From contig UQFE01000004.1 of NCBI GenBank assembly GCA_900540255.1, forward strand, positions 57,963 through 121,962: a stretch of 64,000 nucleotides of DNA. Reading direction: 5' to 3'. Shown piece by piece: positions 1 to 8,762 of the stretch (the stretch's first letter is position 1; the number at the start of each line of letters is the position of its first letter). Source of the stretch: an uncultured Clostridium sp. GTDB lineage: Bacteria > Bacillota > Clostridia > Clostridiales > Clostridiaceae. The position numbers and the translations under genes are program-made. The notes under the pieces are model-generated. The model was not told the origin of the DNA. It searched no databases and was given only the letters and a program-made list of their open reading frames with translations.

Positions 1-670
1 TAGAAAATGACTCTTTATTATTTTCACACCAAAATCTTTGTGTCATGTTAGCAATATATACATCACCTGTTTCTATATAATTTTTTAATTTAGATACAGC
101 TTTTTTATATTCTTCTTTTTTAAAATTAGAATAAAACTTATTAGTACTTTTTTCTGCTACTTCCCTATCATTTAACTTATTTCCATTATGTATTATGTTT
201 AAAAGTTCTTTAACTCTTTCATCATCACCATCAATGTCAGTTATATATTTTTTATTATTTTCTAAATCAAATATAATTATATTTTTATAAAAAATAAATC
301 TTATATCTGGAATACTAAAATCTTCTTTTGATGTATCCGGTAATTCTTCAAGCATTCTTCCTGCATCATATGAAATATATCCAATTGCCCCTGATAAAAA
401 TGGAATATCACTATTTAAATTATATTTATATTTATTTATTAAATCTTCTAAGCTGTTAAATGGGTCGCCTTTAACTTCTTTTCCATCAATATATGATTTT
501 GATTGCATAGTTTCAAAAATCATAAATTCATTTATCCCAATAAATGAATATTTAGATAAGTTCTTATCTTCTTTTGAACTGTCAAGTAATATGGAATTTT
601 TTTGATTTTTAAATAAATTATAAACTTCAAATGCATTTAATTCACTATGAAATTCTTTTATTTTTAACAT
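1..670 (-). CDS. pabB: aminodeoxychorismate synthase component I, N-terminal part (cut by window edge)
   Basis: The reading frame runs off the left edge, so only about the first 223 residues are visible. They look like the N-terminal domain of the chorismate-binding TrpE/PabB family: an FIG motif near residue 43, GAIGYISYD near 95, then an FKKEEYKKAV...YIETGDVYIANMTQRF block typical of the start of the catalytic domain. Component I makes 4-amino-4-deoxychorismate from chorismate and ammonia supplied by PabA, the first dedicated step to p-aminobenzoate and folate. It starts 32 bases after the pabA stop behind a clear GGAGGG site, so the two are co-transcribed. TrpE is the alternative, but no trp genes are present and the ANMTQRF form favours PabB. 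Confidence 0.85.
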   Translation of the reverse strand, partial: MLKIKEFHSELNAFEVYNLFKNQKNSILLDSSKEDKNLSKYSFIGINEFMIFETMQSKSYIDGKEVKGDPFNSLEDLINKYKYNLNSDIPFLSGAIGYISYDAGRMLEELPDTSKEDFSIPDIRFIFYKNIIIFDLENNKKYITDIDGDDERVKELLNIIHNGNKLNDREVAEKSTNKFYSNFKKEEYKKAVSKLKNYIETGDVYIANMTQRFWCENNKESFS

Positions 671-702
671 ATTTACCCTCCACATCTTTCATTAATTTAA
701 AA

Positions 703-1287
703 TTATTTGCTTCTCTTTTTCTTTGTTATATTTATGAAATTTTTTAATATTGAATGTCCCGCTTCTGTCATTTCTGCTTCTGGATGAAATTGTACACCAT
801 GAATTTCATATTCCTTATGCTTTATCCCCATTATTACCTCATCTTGTGTTTCACTTGTAATTTCTAAACAACTTGGCAAATTATCTTTATCTACTATTAA
901 AGAATGATATCTAGTAACACGTATTGGATTTTTTACATTTTCAAATAACCCTTCTTCATTATGATTTATATAAAACATCTTTCCATGAACAGGCTCTTTT
1001 CCTTTTCTTACATTTGCATTAAAATATTGTCCTATACATTGATGCCCTAAACATATCCCTAATATAGGTAATTCACCTTTGAAATTATCTATTATTTCCA
1101 TGCTTATTCCAGCTTCCTTTGGCGACTTAGGGCCTGGTGAAATAACTATTCCATCAATATTCATTTCTTTTATTTCTTTAATTGTAATTTTATCATTTCT
1201 AACAACTTTAATTTCTTCACCTAATTCCTCAAAATACCTAACTAGGTTATATACAAATGAATCATAATTATCAATCATTAATAACAT
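703..1287 (-). CDS. pabA: aminodeoxychorismate/anthranilate synthase component II (glutamine amidotransferase)
   Basis: This is a class I glutamine amidotransferase that hydrolyses glutamine and passes ammonia to the component I partner encoded just downstream. The 194 residues are the full family length. Visible motifs are MIDNYDSFVYNL at the N-terminus, the oxyanion PGP at 51-53, the nucleophile loop GICLGHQ with Cys79, and the His168/Glu170 pair in HPE. The pairing with a PabB-like component I and the absence of trp genes point to folate rather than tryptophan synthesis, although some bacteria share one subunit between both. The gene is divergent from the PHP gene at 1471, with 183 AT-rich bases between them. 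Confidence 0.88.
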   Translation of the reverse strand: MLLMIDNYDSFVYNLVRYFEELGEEIKVVRNDKITIKEIKEMNIDGIVISPGPKSPKEAGISMEIIDNFKGELPILGICLGHQCIGQYFNANVRKGKEPVHGKMFYINHNEEGLFENVKNPIRVTRYHSLIVDKDNLPSCLEITSETQDEVIMGIKHKEYEIHGVQFHPEAEMTEAGHSILKNFINITKKKRSK

Positions 1288-1470
1288 AACTTTCTCCTAT
1301 TGTTTTAATTTAACTTGGTTGTTAATAATTCTTACTTTTATAAAAATTAATAATAATAATTACTATTTCTCAATTCTTTCTTTACTTAATTATTGCATTA
1401 TTAATGAATAAATTATATCATAGCTTTATATACTAAAAAAACATTTACTTGAAAGGAGTATTAAAATATT

Positions 1471-2304
1471 ATGATTATATGCGATTTACATACACATTCT
1501 ACTGCATCTGACGGAAAATATAGTCCTAGTGAAGTTGTAAGAAAAGCTTATGAAAGAGGAGTAAAATACTTAGCCTTAACTGACCATGATACTTTATCAG
1601 GAATTGAGGAAGCTAAAACTGAAGCCAAAAAATTAGATATAAATTTTATTCCTGGTATTGAATTATCTACTACATATAAAGGTGAAACAGTTCATATATT
1701 AGGTTATTTCAAGAGTGATTATTATAAAAATCCAAAACTTAATGCTTTCTTAGAAGACTTAAAAACCAAAAGAATTGAACGTGCTCATGAAATTGTTAGA
1801 AGATTAAAAGAATTTAATAATATTGAAATAAATGTTAATGACGTTTTAAAAAATGGAAAAGATACAATTGCTAGACCTCATATAGCTAAAGCAATAATGG
1901 ATGCTGGGTATTCTTATACAAAAGAATACATATTTGATAACTTTATTGGTGATAACTGCCCTGCTTATGTACCAGCAAATAAATTATCTTCTGAAGAAGG
2001 AATTGAATTATTAAGACAATATAATGCTATGGTTGTATTAGCTCATCCTGTATTATTAAAAAAGCTTGATGTTTTAGATGTACTTCATTTAGATTTTGAT
2101 GGAATTGAAGGTATTTATGGTCTTAATACTCCTGAAGATACTGAAAAATTCTTAAGAATAGTTGATAATAAAAATATTATTACATCTTGTGGTTCTGATT
2201 CTCATGGATATGAATGTGATGATACTAAACATGGAATTTTAGGTTCTCAATCTATGTCAGAAGAAAGACTAAATAAATTTTTAAATAAACTTAATGAAAT
2301 TTAA
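1471..2304 (+). CDS. PHP-domain metal-dependent phosphoesterase (TrpH/YciV-like)
   Basis: The protein has 277 residues with the complete PHP metal-binding pattern: DLHTHSTASDG at 5-15, LTDHDT near 38, an E-rich IPGIELS segment, the HP of VLAHPV, and a final SDSHG. Family members similar to E. coli YciV (RNase AM) remove 5'-phosphates from short oligonucleotides or hydrolyse 3',5'-nucleoside bisphosphates; that activity is inferred from the family. The start ATG follows GAAAGGAG at normal spacing. The stop lies six bases before a palindromic GGGG-ended repeat (2311-2376) that separates this gene from the convergent aminopeptidase gene and can fold as a terminator. Confidence 0.82.
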   Translation: MIICDLHTHSTASDGKYSPSEVVRKAYERGVKYLALTDHDTLSGIEEAKTEAKKLDINFIPGIELSTTYKGETVHILGYFKSDYYKNPKLNAFLEDLKTKRIERAHEIVRRLKEFNNIEINVNDVLKNGKDTIARPHIAKAIMDAGYSYTKEYIFDNFIGDNCPAYVPANKLSSEEGIELLRQYNAMVVLAHPVLLKKLDVLDVLHLDFDGIEGIYGLNTPEDTEKFLRIVDNKNIITSCGSDSHGYECDDTKHGILGSQSMSEERLNKFLNKLNEI

Positions 2305-2310
2305 ACAAAA

Positions 2311-2376
2311 GGGGATGTCGCATTAAGAATAAATACTACAATATATTGTGTATAAAAGTTTTAGTGCGACAGCCCC
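2311..2376 (+). repeat. GGGG-ended palindromic repeat, short form (copy 1)
   Basis: A 66-bp imperfect palindrome whose ends read GGGGATGTCGCATTAA and, on the other strand, GGGGCTGTCGCACTAA, with an ACAATATATTGT centre. It fills the gap between two convergent stop codons and can form a long hairpin in either transcript, so it probably serves as a bidirectional terminator. Copy 4 (59006-59071) differs from it at one position. Copies 2 and 3 are longer versions of the same element. Confidence 0.85.
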
Positions 2377-2380
2377 CTTA

Positions 2381-3769
2381 TTATTCTTCTATTAAGAAAG
2401 CCTTATATCCATTTTTTGTTTCGAAAATATCAACTTTACTTGATACTTCCCATGGTGCATGCATATTTTGTAATGCAACACCACAATCTATAACTTCCAT
2501 GTTGTATTGTGCTAAAATATAAGCGATAGTACCACCGCCTCCTTGATCTACTTTACCAAGTTCTGCAGTTTGATATGATACATTATTTTTTTCCATGATT
2601 TTTCTTAGCCATGCTATAAATTCCGGATTTGCATCATTGCATCCACTTTTACCTCTTGCTCCAGTATATTTACTAAATACTAACCCTTTAGCAAAATAAG
2701 CTGTATTCTTCTTTTCACAAGCTGATGGATAATTTGGATCATATGCAGCTGTAACATCCGCTGATAACATTAATGAGTTTTGTAAAGCTCTCTTAAGCTT
2801 TAATTCACTATATTGCCCCATTCTATCCATTACTTCAGCTAAAGAATTTTCAAAAAATCTTGAATGCATTCCTGTAGCTCCAATGCTACCTACCTCTTCT
2901 TTATCTACTAATAAGATTACAGAAGTTTTTTCTACATTTTCAACTTCTAATAAAGCCATTAATGATGTATAAGCGCAAATTCTATCATCTTGCCCATATC
3001 CCATTACCATACTCTTATCTAAGCCTAAATCTCTAGCTTTTCCTGCTGGTACAATTTCAAATTCAGCTGAAATAAAATCATCTTCTTCAAAATCATACTT
3101 TTCTTTTAAAAGTGCTAAAATATTTTCTTTAACAGCATCCTTTTCTTTTCCCTCTAATGGAATATTTCCAACTAAAACATTTAAATCTTCACCTGCTATT
3201 ACTTCATTTGCTTTTTTTTGAAGTTGTTCTCCTGATAAATGAATTAAAAGATCTGAAATTCCTAATACAGGATCATTATCATCTTCTCCAATAACAATAT
3301 TTATCTTTGTACCATCCTTTTTTACTACTATTCCATGTAATGCTAAAGGCAGTGTAACCCATTGATATTTTTTTACTCCACCATAATAGTGTGTATCCAT
3401 TAAAGCTAAATTTCCATCTTCATATAATGGATTTTGCTTTAAATCTATTCTTGGAGAATCTACATGTGAACCTATAATTCTCATTCCATTTTCTATATTA
3501 TCATTTCCAATTAGGTATAAAACTAAAGCTTTATCTTTATTATTAAGATATACTTTATCTCCAGCTTTTAATACCTCATTATTTTTTATAACATCATTTA
3601 AATTTTTATATCCCTTTTGTTCAGCAAGTCTAATTGCTTCATGTATACATTCTCTTTCAGTCTTTCCTACTGATAAATAATTTTTGTAACCCTCACAAAA
3701 ATCAAATATTTGTTTTTTCTCTAATTGATTATACTTTAACCATGCATTATTTTTTGCTTCCCTACTCAT
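2381..3769 (-). CDS. M18-family zinc aminopeptidase
   Basis: A 462-residue cytosolic metallo-aminopeptidase of family M18 (aspartyl aminopeptidase / aminopeptidase I). The di-zinc site residues are visible: His in GSHVDSPRID near residue 100, the EE pair in DKEEVGSIGATG near 291, Asp in SADVTAAYDP near 345, and the C-terminal HAPWEVSSKVD. These enzymes remove N-terminal residues from short peptides during peptide recycling. Length is as expected for the clostridial members. It lies 15 bases downstream of hprK on the same strand, so co-transcription with hprK and the DUF896 gene is likely. Confidence 0.88.
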   Translation of the reverse strand: MSREAKNNAWLKYNQLEKKQIFDFCEGYKNYLSVGKTERECIHEAIRLAEQKGYKNLNDVIKNNEVLKAGDKVYLNNKDKALVLYLIGNDNIENGMRIIGSHVDSPRIDLKQNPLYEDGNLALMDTHYYGGVKKYQWVTLPLALHGIVVKKDGTKINIVIGEDDNDPVLGISDLLIHLSGEQLQKKANEVIAGEDLNVLVGNIPLEGKEKDAVKENILALLKEKYDFEEDDFISAEFEIVPAGKARDLGLDKSMVMGYGQDDRICAYTSLMALLEVENVEKTSVILLVDKEEVGSIGATGMHSRFFENSLAEVMDRMGQYSELKLKRALQNSLMLSADVTAAYDPNYPSACEKKNTAYFAKGLVFSKYTGARGKSGCNDANPEFIAWLRKIMEKNNVSYQTAELGKVDQGGGGTIAYILAQYNMEVIDCGVALQNMHAPWEVSSKVDIFETKNGYKAFLIEE

Positions 3770-3784
3770 TTATAATAGCCCTCC

Positions 3785-4699
3785 TTATTCTTCATCATTA
3801 ATTTCACACATTCTTTGTTCTATAATATCAACTGGAGTAACATCAGACATTAATGAGTGCCTATAATTACCTGCTGCTGCTTCAATTATAACTGCAATAT
3901 TTCTTCCTGGTCTTACTGGTACCCTTAACCTTCTAACCTTTACTCCTAGTATATCTTGTGTTTCTTTATCTATTCCTAATCTATCATAATCACCATCATC
4001 TTTCCAATGCTCAAAATGCATTAAAAGATTTATATCTTTTGATGGTAAAATAGAGCTTAACCCATATAATGAAGAAATGTCAATTATTCCAATTCCTCTT
4101 ACTTCTAGCATTCCTATTGTGATTTTAGGTGATGTTCCTATTAAGCTACCATCTATTTCTTTTATATCAACAGCATCATCCGAAACAAGCCTATGCCCTC
4201 TTTTAATAAGTTCAAGTGCAGTTTCACTTTTTCCTATTCCACTTTCGCCAGTAATTAATATACCTATACCATATACATCTACTAAAACTCCATGTAATCT
4301 AGTTTCTGGAGCTAATTTACCTGCTAAATACATTGTTAACTTGCTAATAAACTTTGTTGTAACAACATTAGTTCTTAAAAGCCAAGTTTTTGTTTTTTTA
4401 GCTGCTTTTAAAAATTCACTATGAGGCTCTAAACCTCTAGTCATAATTACACATTTTGAATTAAAACTAAAGTATTTATTAATTCTTTTTCTCATTAATT
4501 CAATTCCCATATCATCTAAAAAGCTCCATTCAGCTTTTCCAATGACTTGTATTCTTTCAGGAGCAAAATAATTATAAAAACCAGCTAACTGTAAACCAGG
4601 TCTATTTATATCGTTAACAGATATTTTTACATCCTTTTCACCCTCAACTAAAACTTCTAAATTAAAATCTGAAATTAACTTTTCTACAGTAACTGACAA
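3785..4699 (-). CDS. hprK: HPr kinase/phosphorylase
   Basis: This is the bifunctional enzyme that phosphorylates and dephosphorylates HPr on Ser46, the switch for CcpA-dependent carbon catabolite repression and inducer exclusion in Firmicutes. The 304-residue protein has the N-terminal sensor-like domain, then the catalytic domain: His136 in RLHGVLVDV, the Walker A GESGIGKS at 151-158, DDAVDI near 174, and the family signature EVRGIGIIDISSLYG near 200-214. The adjacent DUF896 gene starts 13 bases upstream of it and the M18 peptidase follows downstream, giving a three-gene minus-strand unit. Confidence 0.95.
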   Translation of the reverse strand: MSVTVEKLISDFNLEVLVEGEKDVKISVNDINRPGLQLAGFYNYFAPERIQVIGKAEWSFLDDMGIELMRKRINKYFSFNSKCVIMTRGLEPHSEFLKAAKKTKTWLLRTNVVTTKFISKLTMYLAGKLAPETRLHGVLVDVYGIGILITGESGIGKSETALELIKRGHRLVSDDAVDIKEIDGSLIGTSPKITIGMLEVRGIGIIDISSLYGLSSILPSKDINLLMHFEHWKDDGDYDRLGIDKETQDILGVKVRRLRVPVRPGRNIAVIIEAAAGNYRHSLMSDVTPVDIIEQRMCEINDEE

Positions 4700-4712
4700 T
4701 ATTAATCACCCT

Positions 4713-4907
4713 CTATTTTTTCTTGTTTTTAGGTTCAATTGTTTCTAAATGAGCTCTAAGACTTGCCTTATACCCATCAATGTATCTTCTTCTTAAAACT
4801 TTTTGTTCTTCTTTTTCAGATTCTGTTAAACCTTCTTCTTTACTTTTCTTATATAGTTCATTTATTCTTTTTATTACATCATCCATCTTTGCTTTTGTAT
4901 AATCCAT
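4713..4907 (-). CDS. DUF896 (YnzC/UPF0291) family small protein
   Basis: A 64-residue, highly charged protein with the DUF896 pattern: an N-terminal helix (VIKRINELYKKSKEEGLTE), the SEKEEQKVLRRRYIDGYKASLRAHLETI core and a lysine-rich tail. The founding B. subtilis member YnzC is a small two-helix protein expressed from an SOS-related locus; its biochemical role is unknown. An AAGGAAG site precedes the ATG. It heads the unit with hprK. The family call is firm; no function can be given. Confidence 0.85.
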   Translation of the reverse strand: MDYTKAKMDDVIKRINELYKKSKEEGLTESEKEEQKVLRRRYIDGYKASLRAHLETIEPKNKKK

Positions 4908-5404
4908 TTTTATCTTCCTTTCTTTTATTGTAGATATTTTATCATATTACTAATATTTATTTTACATTTATTTCTTTTTAATATCAACTCAAAGATTTAA
5001 TATTTAAAATTTTATAAAATTTCGTCAAATTAAATATTTTTAACACATTTTAGTATTAACTTTTTTACACTTAATACTTTCTCTTATTTTCAAAAACCTT
5101 TTATATATTTTTATAATTATAAAACAATTTACCATTTTACTATTTATAGTATAATAACCCATATAACGTTGATTTGCTATAGAGATGTGTTTCTTATGAA
5201 TAGAAAAAGTCTAACAAAGAAAATTTTACTGCAGAAAATCATGTTAAACTTCCTTTTAAAATTTTTATATCTAACTAATTTTTTTATTGTATACATATAT
5301 CAAAATTTAGATAATCATGTTTGGAGATATCAACATCTTATTTATAAAAGTTATAATAAAAAAGCTAAAAGAAAATATACTATTGAGAAATCAACAGCTG
5401 CATA
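4908..5404. other. gene-free AT-rich intergenic stretch
   Basis: About 500 bases of very AT-rich sequence between the DUF896 gene and the 6S RNA terminator. It holds the upstream region of the hprK operon on its left side. The only frame of any length (5169-5405, plus strand, 78 codons) lacks a Shine-Dalgarno site and a recognisable product. I see no structured element here. Confidence 0.5.
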
Positions 5405-5410
5405 ACATAA

Positions 5411-5440
5411 AAAAACACCTCATTATACAATGAGGTGTTT
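5411..5440 (-). terminator. intrinsic terminator of the 6S RNA gene
   Basis: The sequence AAACACCTCAT-TATAC-AATGAGGTGTTT forms an 11-12 bp hairpin and is followed on the minus strand by seven U residues. It lies just after the 6S RNA closing stem. Confidence 0.85.
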
Positions 5441-5446
5441 ATTTTA

Positions 5447-5632
5447 AAACTATCTCCCAACATGCCGGTGGCTTAAATATTCACACCTGCAACTCGCAGG
5501 TGGGTTCTGCTCAACTTGCTTCAGCCATCTTCTGATACAAAATGAAGCCCGACATCCACAAATGTGTTGCAAATCCCGTAAATATAATGTAGGTTGAACA
5601 TCATAAGCTAAACGTACATCTCAGGATTCCAT
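5447..5632 (-). ncRNA. ssrS: 6S RNA
   Basis: The minus-strand transcript matches 6S RNA, which mimics open promoter DNA and sequesters sigma-A RNA polymerase. The 5' part reads UCCUGAGAUGUACG and the 3' part GGCAUGUUGGGAGA; these line up with the conserved closing-stem halves of E. coli 6S (CUGAGAUGUUCG and GGCAUCUCGGAGA) and can pair with each other using G-U pairs. A strong internal hairpin, CCCACCUGCGAGUUGCAGGUG, sits near the 3' end as in other Firmicutes 6S RNAs. Length is about 185 nt. A near-consensus sigma-A promoter lies upstream and a U-tailed terminator downstream. Ends are estimated from the promoter and the stem. Confidence 0.85.
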
Positions 5633-5638
5633 AATTTA

Positions 5639-5666
5639 ATTATAGCAAACTTTACTTAAATTGCAA
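5639..5666 (-). promoter_or_regulatory. sigma-A promoter of 6S RNA
   Basis: On the minus strand TTGCAA (5661-5666), a 16-base spacer and TATAAT (5639-5644) place the start of transcription at about 5632, exactly where the 6S closing stem begins. Confidence 0.75.
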
Positions 5667-5691
5667 CGTTAATATTTGCTAATTTATTTTA

Positions 5692-6093
5692 CTATTTAGC
5701 TATATATTCTCTTACAACATCTTCTATTACAACATTGCTATCTTCTTCTGTAAATAACGCCATAACTTGAACATAATCACTTGTTTTTTCTGTCATTTGG
5801 AATGCCATCATTTCGCCTTCTACATCAAGTGTTTCTATAACTTGTTCTATTACCTCTAAAACCTCATCATTTGCAAAATCATAAAGATAAGGGAAATAGT
5901 ATTCGTTGTACCACGCATTACTAAATTCTTCTTCATTACTTTCACTATTTGCATATGCTTTTGCTGCATCTTGTAAATCTTTATCAAAGTCAAAATAAAA
6001 GTTTACTAAAACATATTCTTCTTCATTTTTTAATACTTCAACATCTGATAAATCATTTTCCTTTAAGATATTAATAATTTCTAATTCTTGCAT
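5692..6093 (-). CDS. conserved acidic hypothetical protein
   Basis: About 133 residues, strongly acidic, with many Glu/Asp and aromatic residues (YVLVNFYFDFDKDLQDAAKA; WYNEYYFPYLYDFAND). No signal peptide, membrane segment or metal motif is visible and I do not recognise a named family. The longer frame begins at 6108, but that ATG lies inside the Shine-Dalgarno GAGGAG; the ATG at 6093, which gives MQELEI, has correct spacing and is preferred. It follows the DUF1292 gene after about 20 bases and is probably in the same transcript. The 6S RNA promoter lies immediately downstream. Confidence 0.7.
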   Translation of the reverse strand: MQELEIINILKENDLSDVEVLKNEEEYVLVNFYFDFDKDLQDAAKAYANSESNEEEFSNAWYNEYYFPYLYDFANDEVLEVIEQVIETLDVEGEMMAFQMTEKTSDYVQVMALFTEEDSNVVIEDVVREYIAK

Positions 6094-6113
6094 GGCTTTT
6101 CTCCTCATTATAA

Positions 6114-6386
6114 TTAGTATAATAATTTGCTATACTCTTTCTTTACAGCTATGAACTCTTTATCATCTTCAACTAAATTTAATTCTTGTTTACCATCTAC
6201 TTCATCAATTCTAAATACATAAACATTTTCACTATCTTTATCTTCAACTGGTGCTAAAAGTAAATATTCCTTTTCCTTTAAAAATATTCTTGCAACAGCT
6301 TCAAATTGAACTTTATTTCCTTCTTCATCTAAAAATGTCATTATTTGAACTTCCTCATTTTCATGTTTTTTTATATCTTCACTCAT
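6114..6386 (-). CDS. DUF1292 family protein
   Basis: About 90 residues. The pattern, with an acidic N-terminus, a [23 protein letters not shown] strand pair, [13 protein letters not shown] and a [11 protein letters not shown] segment, is that of DUF1292, a small cytosolic beta-rich family common in Clostridia and often near yrvD/alaS-type loci. Its function is unknown. The start is set at MSEDI (6386) because AAAGGAG lies at correct distance before it; the extra upstream residues in the longer frame overlap that site. It is co-directional with the acidic protein that follows. Confidence 0.75.
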   Translation of the reverse strand: MSEDIKKHENEEVQIMTFLDEEGNKVQFEAVARIFLKEKEYLLLAPVEDKDSENVYVFRIDEVDGKQELNLVEDDKEFIAVKKEYSKLLY

Positions 6387-6434
6387 TGCTTTTTCTCCTT
6401 TAACATACACTATGTTTTTAACTCTTCTAATATA

Positions 6435-6947
6435 CTACATAAGATTATCACAGTAAAGTCTCACCTTACAACACTTAGATATATAATTATTAACCTTTCT
6501 TATTGCTGTATCTTTCCGTACATGCATACACACAATTTTCTTACATTTACTGCAATAAATTTTATACTTATATTTTTCCACTTTATTATTTTCACTATTA
6601 TATTTAAATGTAGCATTAGGTGATATTCCACTTTTTAAACAACATTCTTTAAAAAATTTATTGTGTCCATTATTTCTTTTTGTAATAGAATTACAATAAT
6701 AATGTAAGTATTCATGAATTATTACTTCTTTAACAACTTCTTCTGGATAACTCCCATTAATTAATGTGTATGAAAAAACAAATTTTATTGGTATTATATT
6801 GTTTCCAGCATTTTTATAAAAAAATGCTCCCATTCTCTTAGTTACTCTTTTTGATATTTCTATATTTATTCCACATGGATAATTCCATATTTTTGATATT
6901 TCATTTATTATAAATCTTATATCATTTATTTCCCAAACCTTATACAT
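6435..6947 (-). CDS. SprT-like zinc metalloprotease-fold protein
   Basis: A 170-residue SprT-type protein. The HExxH zinc site is HEYLH at 78-82, and the C-terminal third carries a CxxC...C...C zinc-ribbon arrangement (CSKCKK near residue 133 and CCKVRLYC near 160), which is the SprT/Spartan domain layout. Eukaryotic Spartan proteases degrade DNA-protein crosslinks; bacterial SprT-like proteins are largely uncharacterised, so function is inferred from fold only. A GGGGGAAAA site precedes the ATG. Its 3' end lies about 25 bases before the DUF1292 reading frame. Confidence 0.8.
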   Translation of the reverse strand: MYKVWEINDIRFIINEISKIWNYPCGINIEISKRVTKRMGAFFYKNAGNNIIPIKFVFSYTLINGSYPEEVVKEVIIHEYLHYYCNSITKRNNGHNKFFKECCLKSGISPNATFKYNSENNKVEKYKYKIYCSKCKKIVCMHVRKDTAIRKVNNYISKCCKVRLYCDNLM

Positions 6948-7111
6948 TTTTCCCCCTAAACAAATCTATAAATTTTAGTTTTCACTATATATACTTCATT
7001 ATTTAATTTTACCTCTAATGATTTCATAATTACATTTTAAATGTTATAATTTTATCACTTTTGTATTAATTACTCTACATAAAAGAGATTATTACTAATT
7101 ATATACAAAGT

Positions 7112-7140
7112 AATTGGATAACCCTTTAGATTATCCAATT
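7112..7140 (-). terminator. hairpin at the 3' end of the clostripain-like gene
   Basis: AATTGGATAA and TTATCCAATT form a perfect 10-bp stem with a 9-base loop; the left arm overlaps the last codons of the C11 gene. The U-tract is weak on the minus strand, so termination efficiency is uncertain. Confidence 0.45.
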
Positions 7141-8286
7141 ATTTTTCATATAAAGATTATTTGCTATATTTTTTACTTCCTCATAAGTTATTGAATCTCC
7201 ATTAAAATTACTAATAAACAATTCAATATCTCTCTTATCTAAAATTTCTTGTTCAATCTTTGAATTTTTCATATTAGTTTTTTCAGTATACGATTTTCTC
7301 CCCATTAAGTTACTACAATAATTATTTTTAGTAAATGCTAACTTATAATAAAACCTTACAAAACTTTCTACATCTTCTATTTGATACTCATTATAAAATA
7401 TTAAATGTATTAATCTCTTTCGTTGTTCTATATTTTGAGCACATAATATTAGTTGATTTATAACTTTATCTACTTTTTTATAAATATCATTATATAATTT
7501 TATTTCTTCCTTTGTAGCTTTTTCTTCATTATTTAAAAGCCAGTAATAAGCAAGTTTATTGCTTAATTCTTTTATTTTTTCTAATTTACCATGCTTTACT
7601 TCTATAGCTACTAAATTTTGCTTTGATTTATTTACTATATTCTTAAGAATCAAATTTGTAGGCTCATCATCTATTTTTTGAATAATATAGTTATAATCCA
7701 TTCCCTCTAATGGTCCATTATTTATATATGTCATAATATACTTTACTACATTAACTTTTTCTTTTCCTAACTCATATATAAGTTCTATTGTATTCATATT
7801 ACATATATCTAATATTAATATATCAATATCAATTATATTTTTTAAATTATTTATAGCTGTGCACATTTCATACATTCCCATTATATATGGCTCTTTACCA
7901 CATAAATCAGATAAACTTGCAACTATAAATCCGTGTCCTGAAATTGAAACCATATATCTTTTTGCCGGAAACTTATTTGCTGCCCACTTTATAAAATCAT
8001 ATAAATTTCTATAATCAGCCATATTGATATATTCATTTGATTGTACAATTTCTAATTTTCCATTTATTATTGAATATCTTCTAGTTCCTGTCCAATTTTC
8101 TGCATATGATGAATCATCTTGCCTTATAGTTCTTACTAAATCAATTGGTGCTTTGCTTAATTGAATTACTATATTTACATTGCTTTTATTTATTTTACAT
8201 AATTGTTTAAACGTGTTTTCCATTTCTATTGCCATTTCATTACTTCCATTAAGATACATTATCACCGTCCATTCCTTTTTAGACAT
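7126..8286 (-). CDS. clostripain-family (C11) cysteine peptidase-like protein
   Basis: A 386-residue protein of the C11/clostripain family, part of the caspase-like clan CD. The N-terminus KKEWTVIMYLNGSNEM is the usual first strand; the catalytic His is in SGHG (His118) and the Cys follows an Asp in LDICNMNTIE (Cys162). Clan CD enzymes cut after Arg or Lys; specificity here is not predictable. Secreted clostripain has a signal and propeptide, whereas this protein begins directly at the catalytic fold and has neither, so it appears cytosolic. It is a single gene, divergent from the DUF3343 gene at 8460. Confidence 0.75.
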   Translation of the reverse strand: MSKKEWTVIMYLNGSNEMAIEMENTFKQLCKINKSNVNIVIQLSKAPIDLVRTIRQDDSSYAENWTGTRRYSIINGKLEIVQSNEYINMADYRNLYDFIKWAANKFPAKRYMVSISGHGFIVASLSDLCGKEPYIMGMYEMCTAINNLKNIIDIDILILDICNMNTIELIYELGKEKVNVVKYIMTYINNGPLEGMDYNYIIQKIDDEPTNLILKNIVNKSKQNLVAIEVKHGKLEKIKELSNKLAYYWLLNNEEKATKEEIKLYNDIYKKVDKVINQLILCAQNIEQRKRLIHLIFYNEYQIEDVESFVRFYYKLAFTKNNYCSNLMGRKSYTEKTNMKNSKIEQEILDKRDIELFISNFNGDSITYEEVKNIANNLYMKNNWII

Positions 8287-8459
8287 AACACTCTCCTATA
8301 TGAAATATAAATATCTATAATTAATTTATGATTTTTTATCAATGATAATTACATTATTTTTTAATAATTTTCCTTATTATCACATTCTTATGCTTTTTAA
8401 CACTTATTATTATTTACATGAATATAATATATAAGCAAACAAACTAGGGGGTCGATAAA

Positions 8460-8735
8460 ATGAGTGAAAAACCAGTATATATAATAACCTTTAATTCTGC
8501 AAACTACAGTATGTATGTATATAAACTATTAAAAGACAAAAAACTTTCAGTTTATATGATTCAAACTCCTTGTCTACTTTCATCAGGATGTGCACGTTCC
8601 ATTGAAGTACCTGAAAATCAATTAGATAAGGTTATAGATATATTAAAAGATAAAAAAACACTAATTCGTGAAATTCATAAAAAATACGTCAATCCAGAAA
8701 TACGACGCTATGTTTATGAAAAACTTGAATTTTAA
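8460..8735 (+). CDS. DUF3343 putative Se/S carrier-like protein
   Basis: A 91-residue protein with the DUF3343 layout: an N-terminal strand (VYIITFNSANYSMYVYKLLK), two cysteines in TPCLLSSGCARSIEVP at about 39 and 45, and a basic C-terminal helix. The family has been described as putative sulfur/selenium carriers because members lie beside cysteine desulfurase- or selenium-related genes. That is the case here: the next gene, 27 bases downstream, is a cysteine desulfurase-like enzyme. A strong GGGGGTCGAT site precedes the ATG. No selenium genes are visible in this window. Confidence 0.75.
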   Translation: MSEKPVYIITFNSANYSMYVYKLLKDKKLSVYMIQTPCLLSSGCARSIEVPENQLDKVIDILKDKKTLIREIHKKYVNPEIRRYVYEKLEF

Positions 8736-8762
8736 TCAATAATAATTTTACTAGGAGGATTT

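Noticed and set aside
5169..5405. 78-codon plus-strand frame upstream of the 6S terminator
   Set aside because: No ribosome site, composition and residue pattern like translated AT-rich intergenic DNA, and its end runs into the 6S terminator.
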